Below the pieces are notes generated by a model. It did not search any database. It was not told the DNA's origin and saw nothing but the letters and a program-made list of their open reading frames with translations. A program made the translations under genes and the position numbers. Below, in pieces: positions 42,436 through 48,956 of a stretch of DNA of 48,956 nucleotides. Source of the DNA: UBA4951 sp963652335 (GTDB lineage Bacteria > Bacillota_I > Bacilli_A > RFN20 > CAG-826); the NCBI GenBank assembly GCA_963652335.1, contig CAVJSS010000005.1:1-48956 (forward strand), written 5' to 3'. Positions within the stretch are counted from its first letter, which is position 1. Each line of letters begins with the position of its first letter.

Positions 42436-43235
42436 TGAATTATTTCTGCGTCGTTTCATATTTGGGACATTCTTACAAAGGCTGGCAAAGGCAGCCTGGT
42501 TTAAACACGGTCCAAGGGAAAATAGAAGAATGCCTTTCGCTTTATTTCAACGCCCCTATCTCCATTTTTGGCGGAGGAAGGACTGATGCAGGCGTAAATG
42601 CCTTGGGTCAGGTCTTTAATTTTCATTCGGAACGTTTGATCCCTTCAAAGGAATCATTTCTATATGCGATGAACCATCGGCTGCTCCCGAGTGATATCTC
42701 CATTCTTTCAATCGAAGAAAAACCGGATGATTTTCACGCCAGGCATTCATCGGTGACCAAGACTTATCGTTACTCGTTCAGACTTGGGGAAAAGAAGCCT
42801 TTCGAATCCGTAACGGTGGCCCAAATGGGAACCAAAAATTTCAATTTAGGAGACTTCCTGTCCGCTTTGGAGATGCTGCTGGGTACTCATAAGTTTTGGG
42901 ATTTCACCAACAAGATGGAAGACGTCAACGATTATGTGAGGACCATTTACAGAATCAAAGTCATCATAGATAACAAAAACGATCCGAAACTGATTTCGGT
43001 CGAATTCGTCGGCAATAGATTCATGACCTATCAAATCAGGATCATGATGGGGGCCGCATTCCGGGTCGGATTTTCGCAAATGAGCATAGAAGAATTTAAT
43101 GAACACATCGATTCGAAAGAGAGAAACATCATCAATTTCAAAGCCAATGCGGAAGGCTTGACTTTTGTTGGCGTAGGCTATGAGAAGGTTGACAATAAAG
43201 ATGTAGGATTCATCGTTGATTGCCTTTCAAAATAA
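42435..43235 (+). CDS. truA: tRNA pseudouridine synthase A
   Basis: 266 aa from MNYFCVVSYLGHSYKGWQRQ. Makes pseudouridine at positions 38-40 of the tRNA anticodon stem. Catalytic Asp in GGGRTDAGVNALGQVFNF; YRYSFR, HKFWDFTNK and VGNRFMTYQIRIMMGAAFRV (reading FxGn-FLy-MVR-) fit the family. The common ecfA1-ecfA2-ecfT-truA gene order of Firmicutes is kept. No terminator is obvious after it. Confidence 0.95.
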   Translation: MNYFCVVSYLGHSYKGWQRQPGLNTVQGKIEECLSLYFNAPISIFGGGRTDAGVNALGQVFNFHSERLIPSKESFLYAMNHRLLPSDISILSIEEKPDDFHARHSSVTKTYRYSFRLGEKKPFESVTVAQMGTKNFNLGDFLSALEMLLGTHKFWDFTNKMEDVNDYVRTIYRIKVIIDNKNDPKLISVEFVGNRFMTYQIRIMMGAAFRVGFSQMSIEEFNEHIDSKERNIINFKANAEGLTFVGVGYEKVDNKDVGFIVDCLSK

Positions 43236-43269
43236 AGAAATTCAAAAAAATCTAGTATGCGTCATCTCG

Positions 43270-43286
43270 AGTGGTAGAATACCACT
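43270..43286. promoter_or_regulatory. Palindromic promoter/operator candidate upstream of yebC
   Basis: AGTGGTA-GAA-TACCACT, perfect 7-base arms, with TAGAAT (43275-43280) in the centre as -10 candidate. It lies 26 bases before the ATG at 43312, and AAGGAG follows. No clear -35. Confidence 0.45.
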
Positions 43287-43311
43287 TGTCAAAATTAAGG
43301 AGAAAAGGATT

Positions 43312-44016
43312 ATGGGCAGACATTTTGAAGTTAGGGCTGCTGCCATGGCAGCTAGCGCCAAAGCCAAGAGTGCCGTTTACATGCGTGCTTCCAAAGAAAT
43401 CTACGCAGCGGCGAAGGCTGGTGTTCCTGACCCTGAAGCCAATCTCGCGTTAAGAAGCGCTATTGAAAAATACCGCAAACAATGTCCGAAAGACGTAATC
43501 GACAGAGCTATCGAAAAGGCCAAAGGCGGCGATGCGGTCGCTTATATCCAAGGCCGTTACGAATTTTATGGCGCTGGCAATTCCTATGTCATCGTCGACA
43601 CCTTGTCCGACAATGTCAACCGCGCTTTGGTCACCGTTCGCACCATCGTTACCCGCAAAGGCGGCAAGATGGGCTCGGTCGCCTACAATTTCGAATATCT
43701 CGGCTTGATCGATTTCAAGGGCGAGAATCGCGATGAAGTCGAAGAAGCCTTGATCATGGGCGACGTCGATGTCAAATCCGTCGAATTGGATGATGGAATC
43801 ATCGAAGTCACCGTTGCCCCAAGCGATTTGGGGAAAGCCACCGATGTCTTGAAGAGCATCGGAATCAACGACTTCGAACGCAACGAAACCACCATGGTTC
43901 CGAATGATTACATCGCGTTGGACGACGAACATCTCGCTACCTTCAAGAAGATGTTGGCCGAATTAGACGAAGCCGAAGACGTCCAAGCCGTCTATCATAA
44001 CGTCGAAAACGCCTGA
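43312..44016 (+). CDS. yebC: YebC/PmpR (TACO1-family) protein
   Basis: 234 aa from MGRHFEVRAAAMAASAKAKS, preceded by AAGGAGAAAAG; the frame upstream belongs to truA. YebC-family proteins act as transcription regulators or as translation factors relieving ribosome stalls. Family features: basic N-terminal helices, the NLALRSAIEKYRKQCPKDVI region with IDRAIEKAKGG, RALVTVRTIVTRKGGKMGS, VAYNFEYLGLI, and the C-terminal LAELDEAEDVQAVYHN. The N-terminus diverges from the usual GHSKW opening (here GRHFEVR), as in some Mollicutes-related members. Confidence 0.9.
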   Translation: MGRHFEVRAAAMAASAKAKSAVYMRASKEIYAAAKAGVPDPEANLALRSAIEKYRKQCPKDVIDRAIEKAKGGDAVAYIQGRYEFYGAGNSYVIVDTLSDNVNRALVTVRTIVTRKGGKMGSVAYNFEYLGLIDFKGENRDEVEEALIMGDVDVKSVELDDGIIEVTVAPSDLGKATDVLKSIGINDFERNETTMVPNDYIALDDEHLATFKKMLAELDEAEDVQAVYHNVENA

Positions 44017-44031
44017 TAAGCCTCATTGATC

Positions 44032-44058
44032 ACCCTGCTTTTGCAGGGTTTTCTTTTC
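44032..44058 (+). terminator. Intrinsic terminator of yebC
   Basis: ACCCTGC (44032-44038), loop TTTT, GCAGGGT (44043-44049), then TTTCTTTTC. Confidence 0.9.
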
Positions 44059-44074
44059 GCTAGGCAATTTTCGC

Positions 44075-44103
44075 TTTACAACATACCTTATGGTATGGAT
44101 AAT
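44075..44103 (+). promoter_or_regulatory. rplM-rpsI promoter with palindromic spacer
   Basis: TTTACA (44075-44080), 17-base spacer, GATAAT (44098-44103). The spacer holds the perfect inverted repeat CATACC-TTAT-GGTATG (44082-44097). Transcription would start about 44110, leaving an 86-base leader. Confidence 0.65.
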
Positions 44104-44109
44104 TACACA

Positions 44110-44195
44110 CGGCACTACTTTGAAAGAGCAAACCCCGGTAAGGTCCAATCCAAAGAAGATTAAGTCGCTAAAAGACTAGAAAAGAGAAAAGAAAC
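44110..44195 (+). other. rplM leader, possible L13 autoregulatory RNA
   Basis: About 86 bases of untranslated leader with a small hairpin AGTC-GCTAAAA-GACT near 44163-44177 just before an A/G-rich stretch and the ATG. Firmicutes rplM leaders can carry an L13-binding RNA; I cannot confirm the consensus here by eye. Confidence 0.25.
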
Positions 44196-44636
44196 ATGCA
44201 GCGTCAAACCACAATGGCCAAACCATTAGAATTAAAGCGCGCTTGGTACGTCGTCGATGCTACCGATATCCCACTCGGCCGCCTCGCTTCCAAGGTTGCT
44301 CAAATCTTGATGGGCAAAACAAAGCCAATTTACACTCCGAACGAAGATACCGGAGATTACGTCATTATCTTGAATGCTTCCAAGGTCAAATTGACCGGGG
44401 ATGCCGAACACAAGAAGAATTATTACAATGTCAGCGGATATAACGGCGGATTGCGTACCCGTTCTTCGGGCACCATGCTTCGCGAATTCCCTGTCGAAAT
44501 GGTCGAAAGGGCCATCTGGGGCATGATGCCAAAGGGACCTTTGGGCCGTAAAGAGTTCAAGAAATTATTCGTCTATGCCGGAGCCGAACATGAACAACAA
44601 GCTCAGCAACCGGTCGTTCTTGACCTCAGCAAATAA
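44196..44636 (+). CDS. rplM: Ribosomal protein L13
   Basis: 146 aa. Large-subunit protein. The start MQRQTTMAKPLELKRAWYVV matches Bacillus-type L13, which also begins about 14 residues before the W-VVDA motif. VDATDIPLGRLASKVA, GDYVIILNASKVKLTG and the HKKNYY stretch, then GMMPKGPLGR, are diagnostic. Only a weak ribosome site is visible. Paired with rpsI as usual. Confidence 0.97.
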   Translation: MQRQTTMAKPLELKRAWYVVDATDIPLGRLASKVAQILMGKTKPIYTPNEDTGDYVIILNASKVKLTGDAEHKKNYYNVSGYNGGLRTRSSGTMLREFPVEMVERAIWGMMPKGPLGRKEFKKLFVYAGAEHEQQAQQPVVLDLSK

Positions 44637-44650
44637 GGAGATTTGAAAAG

Positions 44651-45040
44651 ATGGCTAATACTAAATATTACGGCACCGGACGCAGAAAGAGTTCTATCGC
44701 CCGCGTCTATATCTCCAAAGGCAATGGCACCATCAAGGTCAATGACCGCGATGTCAACGAATATATGCCATATGCCACCCTCGTCCAAAACCTCAAGCAG
44801 CCTCTTGCCTTGACTGGCACCGAAGACAAATACGATATCGAAGCCATTGTCAAAGGTGGTGGCTTCACCGGTCAGGCCGAAGCTATCCGCTTAGGCATCG
44901 CCCGCGCTCTTCTTGAAGCCGGCGAAGATCGCAAGACCTTGAAGGTCGCTGGCATGCTGACCCGCAACGCCCGCTCCAAAGAACGTAAGAAATACGGTCT
45001 CAAAGCCGCTCGTCGCGCCCCACAATTCAGCAAGCGTTAA
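44651..45040 (+). CDS. rpsI: Ribosomal protein S9
   Basis: 129 aa. Small-subunit head protein whose C-terminal Arg reaches the P-site tRNA. YYGTGRRKSSIARVYISKGN, GGGFTGQAEAIRLGIARALL and the terminal RRAPQFSKR are canonical. TAAGGAG precedes the ATG, 14 bases after rplM. A short hairpin (CCCACC with GGATGGG, about 45057-45080, then TTTCTTT) follows and may terminate or attenuate before glyA. Confidence 0.98.
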   Translation: MANTKYYGTGRRKSSIARVYISKGNGTIKVNDRDVNEYMPYATLVQNLKQPLALTGTEDKYDIEAIVKGGGFTGQAEAIRLGIARALLEAGEDRKTLKVAGMLTRNARSKERKKYGLKAARRAPQFSKR

Positions 45041-45103
45041 GCTAATTCCGAGAAAAACCCACCTCAACGGATGGGCTTTCTTTCGTTTTACGGAGGTTTT
45101 CGA

Positions 45104-46342
45104 ATGTTAGACAAAGAAATCGAATCATTGATAAAAGATGAAACGAAGAGGCAAAATGAAGGGATCGAACTGATTGCTTCGGAAAATTATCCATCAATGG
45201 ACGTAATGGAAGCCCAAGGGTCAATTTTCACTGCCAAATATGCAGAAGGATATCCAAATAAGCGTTATTATGGCGGGTGCGTCAATATCGACAAAGGAGA
45301 GAACCTGGCTATAGAAAAAGCCAAAGAGCTTTTCAATGCGGCTTACGCCAACGTCCAACCTCATTCTGGCTCTCAAGCCAATTATGCCGCCTATCATGCC
45401 TTGCTCCCTAATGGCGGGAAGATCTTGGCTTTGGTTTTGGCCGATGGCGGTCATCTAACTCACGGATCTCCAGTCTCGTTCTCAAGCCACGATTATCGAT
45501 TTTCATTTTATCCTTTGGGAGCGGATGCCCATTTGGATTATGACGAAATCGAAAAACAAATATATTCATTCGATCCTGATTTGGTTTTGTCTGGCTATTC
45601 CGCTTATCCATATGATATAAGCTTTTCCAAAATCCGTTCGATAATCGATAAATGTAATAAGGAAAAAGGGAAAAAAGTCCTTTTCATGGTCGATATGGCC
45701 CATATCGCCGGCATCGTCGCGGCCAAATTATGCGAAAATCCTCTCGATTATGCCGATTTGGTTACAACCACGACTCATAAGACCTTAAGAGGACCTAGGG
45801 GCGGATTGATATTATGCAACGATCTTAAATTAGGCAAAGCGGTGGACAAAGCCGTCTTTCCTTATGCCCAAGGCGGCCCTTTGGAACATGTTATCTTAGC
45901 CAAAGCCGTCGCTTTCAAGGAGGCGTTGAAACCGGAATTCAAAGAATATATGAAGCATGTCTTAGAAAACACCAAGGCCTGCAACGATGAACTGGCTAAG
46001 CTAGGAGCGGTGGTTTCTGATACCGACAACCATTTGTTTTTGCTTAACGTCCTAGATAGTTATGGGATAACCGGAAAAGACGCTCAAGCCAAACTTGAAG
46101 AGATAGGGATCACCAGCAATAAAAACATGATTCATAATGACGCTCTTAAGCCGAATCTCTGCTCTGGGATACGTTTAGGCTTTGCGGCAGCGACTTCCAG
46201 AGGGTGCAACAAAGATGATGCGATCCATATAGCAAAGATCATCGACTCCACTTTGAAAGGAAGCAAAAGCGTTAACGAAATCAAAGCGGAAGTCGCATCA
46301 ATCGTTTCCAAATGGAAAGACGTCACCAAGCTTAGCTATTGA
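45104..46342 (+). CDS. glyA: Serine hydroxymethyltransferase
   Basis: 412 aa from MLDKEIESLIKDE, preceded by ACGGAGG; an upstream in-frame ATG at 45071 lies within the hairpin region. PLP enzyme interconverting serine and glycine with tetrahydrofolate, the source of one-carbon units. ELIASENYPS, KYAEGYPNKRYYGGC, VQPHSGSQANYAAYHALL, DMAHIAGIVAA, and PLP-Lys in TTTTHKTLRGPRGG are diagnostic. Follows rpsI closely. Confidence 0.98.
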   Translation: MLDKEIESLIKDETKRQNEGIELIASENYPSMDVMEAQGSIFTAKYAEGYPNKRYYGGCVNIDKGENLAIEKAKELFNAAYANVQPHSGSQANYAAYHALLPNGGKILALVLADGGHLTHGSPVSFSSHDYRFSFYPLGADAHLDYDEIEKQIYSFDPDLVLSGYSAYPYDISFSKIRSIIDKCNKEKGKKVLFMVDMAHIAGIVAAKLCENPLDYADLVTTTTHKTLRGPRGGLILCNDLKLGKAVDKAVFPYAQGGPLEHVILAKAVAFKEALKPEFKEYMKHVLENTKACNDELAKLGAVVSDTDNHLFLLNVLDSYGITGKDAQAKLEEIGITSNKNMIHNDALKPNLCSGIRLGFAAATSRGCNKDDAIHIAKIIDSTLKGSKSVNEIKAEVASIVSKWKDVTKLSY

Positions 46343-46415
46343 ACGAATAATTCATTAGTCAGCCTAAAAAATGACTCTTACATTATAAAAACGAACCCGT
46401 TTTCTAACCAAGGCG

Positions 46416-46421
46416 TATAAT
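46416..46421 (+). promoter_or_regulatory. -10 element for lipoprotein at 46451
   Basis: Perfect TATAAT 30 bases before the ATG; AAAGGAAC is the ribosome site. No convincing -35 at the expected spacing. Confidence 0.45.
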
Positions 46422-46450
46422 CTTTGGGTATTCTTTTAGAAAGGAACAAA

Positions 46451-48763
46451 ATGGAAAAATTCAAAAGATTGATTCTTTTAACGTCAGCCGCGCTGATTAT
46501 AGGCGGATGCGACAATAACAGCTCTTCTTCCTCAGAATCGCCAGATTCGTCATCTTCTTCAAGCGAAGAACCTATTTCGCCTTCTTGGAACGATCAACAA
46601 AAGGCTTTGATCAAACAATATTGCGGCGAGGTTTTGCCTTACCCAAGCGGTTTCTCCGGCGAGGTATCCGTTACCCAACAATATGACGAAAGCACCTCTT
46701 CGAGCTATCTGCTTATCGCCAATCTTTCCGATACCTTCACGATCGGCGATTACTATTTGGATTTAGAGACCGCTTCTTGGTCAGGAATCAGAGGATATAA
46801 CGGCGAAATCGCCCAGACCAATTCCTCGAATGAAACCTATTATGAATTGACCAAGATCTCCGAAGACAAAGGCTACGAGATTATCTATACCCATTTTTCC
46901 GAAGGAAACGAAGAAACGGATAAAAAATACAACGTCATCCAATGCTTCAATGATTTAAATACCGAATTGAGCGATAAAACCGATTGGAGCGAGGATGAAA
47001 AAAACCTCTTTAATAGCCACCTCACTGTAGTCCCATCCCTTCTTAAATTAGGAAGCGATGCCAAATTGGCCGAATACAATAACGACATGGTTTATTGCCA
47101 TGATACCTTGGCCAAGGATCTGACCTTAGAAAACGTAGAGATCTTGAAAAAAGAAGGATATGAGTTGGATGAGCCCTTAAGCGAATCCAAAGGCGCCTAT
47201 ATCTTGAACAAGAAACTTGCCGATGGGCAAACGATAATCGCATCGTTGTATTATTCTGGCGGCAACATCGTTTCTTTCGCTTATCAAGTCAAAGTCCAAT
47301 ACGTGAGCGAATGGCCGTCCTTATTGACTGCCGATTTCAAAGAAAAGACCGGATTCGATGTCCCGACTTTCTATTCCGCAAACGGCTATTATTATTACAC
47401 CAATAAGGGCGTGACCACGATTTATGCCTATACCAGCGATGCTTATTCTTACTTGAATACGGCCCAAATGGTCCTTAATGAAACCCTTATCGTCGACAAT
47501 AGCCATAGTTGGTACACCGACTGGGAAGAAAATTTCTATGTCAAACCTGAAGCCAGTTATGATTCTCAAGTAAGCTCATCGGTTTACGGCATCAAATTCG
47601 CCCTTCTTGACGAACCATATGATGAAATCGCGAAAGGTTGGCCAAGCGAAAAGATCTCTTCTTTCATGAAAGAAAATGGCATCGAAGGAGAATATCCTGC
47701 CTTCGACTTCGCTTCATTGGCCGCCTCGGAAAGCCTTCGTGTCGAAACCATAAACTACAAAGACGCTTATGATGCGGCTTATGCCAAAGTCAAAGCCAAT
47801 CCTGATTTGTATGATATCGACCCGACTGACGAAGAAGCCATCAAAGCCTGTGCTGCTAACATCGCCAAACAACAAGCCGGTATCAAGATCAAAATCTTAG
47901 AGACCGGCGAACGCATCGATCCTTCGAATTCATCTTCCGAAAAAGCGAACAAGGTTTTCGCCTATTTGCAAAACGCTTGCTATAAAGCCGGCATGGCCAA
48001 GGTCTATAACTATAACTTCAATTATTCTTATGAGAACGCATCCGGAAGCATGGTGGTCGGTTTGCAAAACTATCTCAATATGACGACCATCACCATCACC
48101 TATGGAAGCGGAACGACCCATGAGCCGAAATTCTATTTTGAATCCAAATCGGTCAATTTGGCTGCCGGAAATTCTTACAATCTGGATATCACAATCGACA
48201 TGTTGCCATATGAAGTTACCTACATTTCCAATAATGATAAGATAACCGTCAATGACGAAGGATGCGTCAAAGTCGCCGACGATGCCGAAGCCGGAACCAC
48301 GGCTACCATCACCGCTTCTTTGACCGATGGAAACGGCAAAGTTTGGTCTGATACTTGTACCATCACCGTTCCAGATACCTACACCAAAGAAAAGGTCATC
48401 AGCATCGTCGCCGACGTTTATAACAAATATTTCGGACTATCTTCCGATAACGATGGCGCCGCTAAACCTCAATCAATCGGGGATGATCCGGATCGGCCGA
48501 TTTACTATTTCACGGTTTTGACCACTTCCGAAACGAAAGCCGAATTGGAAAAATTCGTTGAATCCTATCTCATCCCATCTGGATTCAAAACCACCTACGA
48601 TTCTTGGGACGGTGATATGACGATGGATGACGACTATAAGACACCATGCGACATGATATCTTATTATTATTATGACGAAGACTATAACGCTACCAACTTG
48701 GTCTTCAGAGTCTACGTTGACCATGATACCAACAAAGTGGCTCTTTATGTCAGAGTCGCTTAA
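46451..48763 (+). CDS. Large Ser-rich surface lipoprotein with Ig-like domain
   Basis: 770 aa from MEKFKRLILLTSAALIIGGC (lipobox IGGC, Cys20), followed by Ser-rich linkers (NNSSSSSESPDSSSSSSEEP). Most of the protein has no recognised family. Two moderately similar segments with a GYEL/GYEI-type tract and tyrosine-rich stretches suggest internal beta domains. Residues about 558-642 (FESKSVNLAAGNSYNLDITI to TCTITVP) fit a bacterial Ig-like Big_2 domain. A final roughly 110-residue domain follows. Same architecture class as the lipoprotein at 2480. Likely surface binding protein; ligand unknown. Confidence 0.75.
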   Translation: MEKFKRLILLTSAALIIGGCDNNSSSSSESPDSSSSSSEEPISPSWNDQQKALIKQYCGEVLPYPSGFSGEVSVTQQYDESTSSSYLLIANLSDTFTIGDYYLDLETASWSGIRGYNGEIAQTNSSNETYYELTKISEDKGYEIIYTHFSEGNEETDKKYNVIQCFNDLNTELSDKTDWSEDEKNLFNSHLTVVPSLLKLGSDAKLAEYNNDMVYCHDTLAKDLTLENVEILKKEGYELDEPLSESKGAYILNKKLADGQTIIASLYYSGGNIVSFAYQVKVQYVSEWPSLLTADFKEKTGFDVPTFYSANGYYYYTNKGVTTIYAYTSDAYSYLNTAQMVLNETLIVDNSHSWYTDWEENFYVKPEASYDSQVSSSVYGIKFALLDEPYDEIAKGWPSEKISSFMKENGIEGEYPAFDFASLAASESLRVETINYKDAYDAAYAKVKANPDLYDIDPTDEEAIKACAANIAKQQAGIKIKILETGERIDPSNSSSEKANKVFAYLQNACYKAGMAKVYNYNFNYSYENASGSMVVGLQNYLNMTTITITYGSGTTHEPKFYFESKSVNLAAGNSYNLDITIDMLPYEVTYISNNDKITVNDEGCVKVADDAEAGTTATITASLTDGNGKVWSDTCTITVPDTYTKEKVISIVADVYNKYFGLSSDNDGAAKPQSIGDDPDRPIYYFTVLTTSETKAELEKFVESYLIPSGFKTTYDSWDGDMTMDDDYKTPCDMISYYYYDEDYNATNLVFRVYVDHDTNKVALYVRVA

Positions 48764-48777
48764 AAATTAATGAATCC

Positions 48778-48809
48778 AAAGAGACTTTGCTTATCAAAGC
48801 CTCTTTTTT
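48778..48809 (+). terminator. Intrinsic terminator of the last lipoprotein gene
   Basis: AAAGAG-A-CTTTG (48778-48789) pairs with CAAAG-C-CTCTTT (48795-48806) with one A-C mismatch, then TTT. Confidence 0.75.
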
Positions 48810-48852
48810 GGTTGGGGCAGCATCGTTTTGCAAATATGCCTTAAATTGCCAC

Positions 48853-48881
48853 TTGCCCATAAATGGCCGCGGTTGTATATT
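48853..48881 (+). promoter_or_regulatory. Promoter reading out of the right edge
   Basis: TTGCCC (48853-48858), 17-base spacer, TATATT (48876-48881). No ORF follows within the window, so the target lies beyond the edge. Confidence 0.45.
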
Positions 48882-48913
48882 ATCCTGTCTTTCCGACTTG
48901 TAAAAGAATAAAA

Positions 48914-48953
48914 ACCCTTATAAAGCGAGATAACATCTAACTTTTATAAGGGT
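48914..48953. repeat. 11-bp inverted repeat at right edge
   Basis: ACCCTTATAAA (48914-48924) and TTTATAAGGGT (48943-48953), perfect arms with an 18-base spacer, downstream of a promoter-like sequence. It could be a leader hairpin or the edge of a mobile element; the window ends too soon to say. Confidence 0.5.
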
Positions 48954-48956
48954 ATT

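Noticed and set aside
1..48956. UGA read as tryptophan (Mycoplasma code)
   Set aside because: pcrA, gatA and the isomerase-like C-terminal gene end in TGA exactly where family ends are expected, and Trp positions use TGG.
1..48956. CRISPR array, tRNA, rRNA, prophage or intact insertion sequence
   Set aside because: No regularly spaced repeats, no cloverleaf or conserved rRNA sequence, and no integrase, transposase or phage structural gene recognised on reading both strands.

Overview
The window looks like chromosome from a small-genome, Gram-positive, low-to-moderate GC member of the Bacilli/Mollicutes-related Firmicutes (an RF39/Erysipelotrichia-like gut lineage; taxonomy is inferred). Reasons: Firmicutes-type GatCAB, PcrA, EcfA1/A2/T and ThiT; lipoproteins whose lipobox cysteine is followed by long serine runs; very tight gene packing; and TGA used as a stop (pcrA, gatA, the 5203-6015 gene), which excludes the Mycoplasma code. 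No rRNA, tRNA, CRISPR array, phage or intact IS was seen.

Layout. 1-600: decayed left edge with an AlbA_2-like gene remnant and an inverted repeat. 602-4264: divergent pair of Ser-rich lipoproteins, one an M6-like metallopeptidase. 4409-6379 (minus): a COG2407 sugar-isomerase homologue split into two overlapping ORFs, then a pyridoxal/pyridoxamine kinase. 6629-15505: membrane-anchored protein, two giant collinear paralogous surface proteins (1209 and 1169 aa), and an XRE regulator with a membrane tail. 15580-16881 (minus): enolase. 17003-18889: ung, then a TPP riboswitch and a ThiT-like S-component with an extra N-terminal membrane domain. 18946-20067: DUF3137-like membrane protein. 20177-24839: ntdP, tsaE, tsaB, rimI, tsaD, asnS and a tiny membrane protein. 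24881-27028 (minus): three membrane proteins including a DUF2232 protein. 27162-36580: pcrA-ligA-gatC-gatA-gatB-galE-hydrolase. 36600-37307: gpmA. 37357-37710 (minus): superoxide reductase without its centre I cysteines. 37872-39092: smpB and small genes. 39198-43235: dCMP deaminase, small membrane protein, EcfA1, EcfA2, EcfT, truA. 43312-46342: yebC, rplM-rpsI, glyA. 46451-48763: another Ser-rich lipoprotein.

How the genes fit together. The ThiT-like S-component under TPP control can use the general EcfA1-EcfA2-EcfT energizing module about 21 kb away. TsaB/TsaD/TsaE form the t6A tRNA-modification set. AsnS and GatCAB sit close together. Enolase and GpmA are consecutive glycolytic enzymes. 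The surface proteome (four lipoproteins and two other membrane-anchored exported proteins) is the least characterised part and holds the best candidate for something new: the collinear giant pair with its neighbouring membrane-tailed regulator. Two regulatory themes recur: several promoters lie so close to the start codon that transcripts should be leaderless, and several -10 elements lie inside short perfect palindromes.
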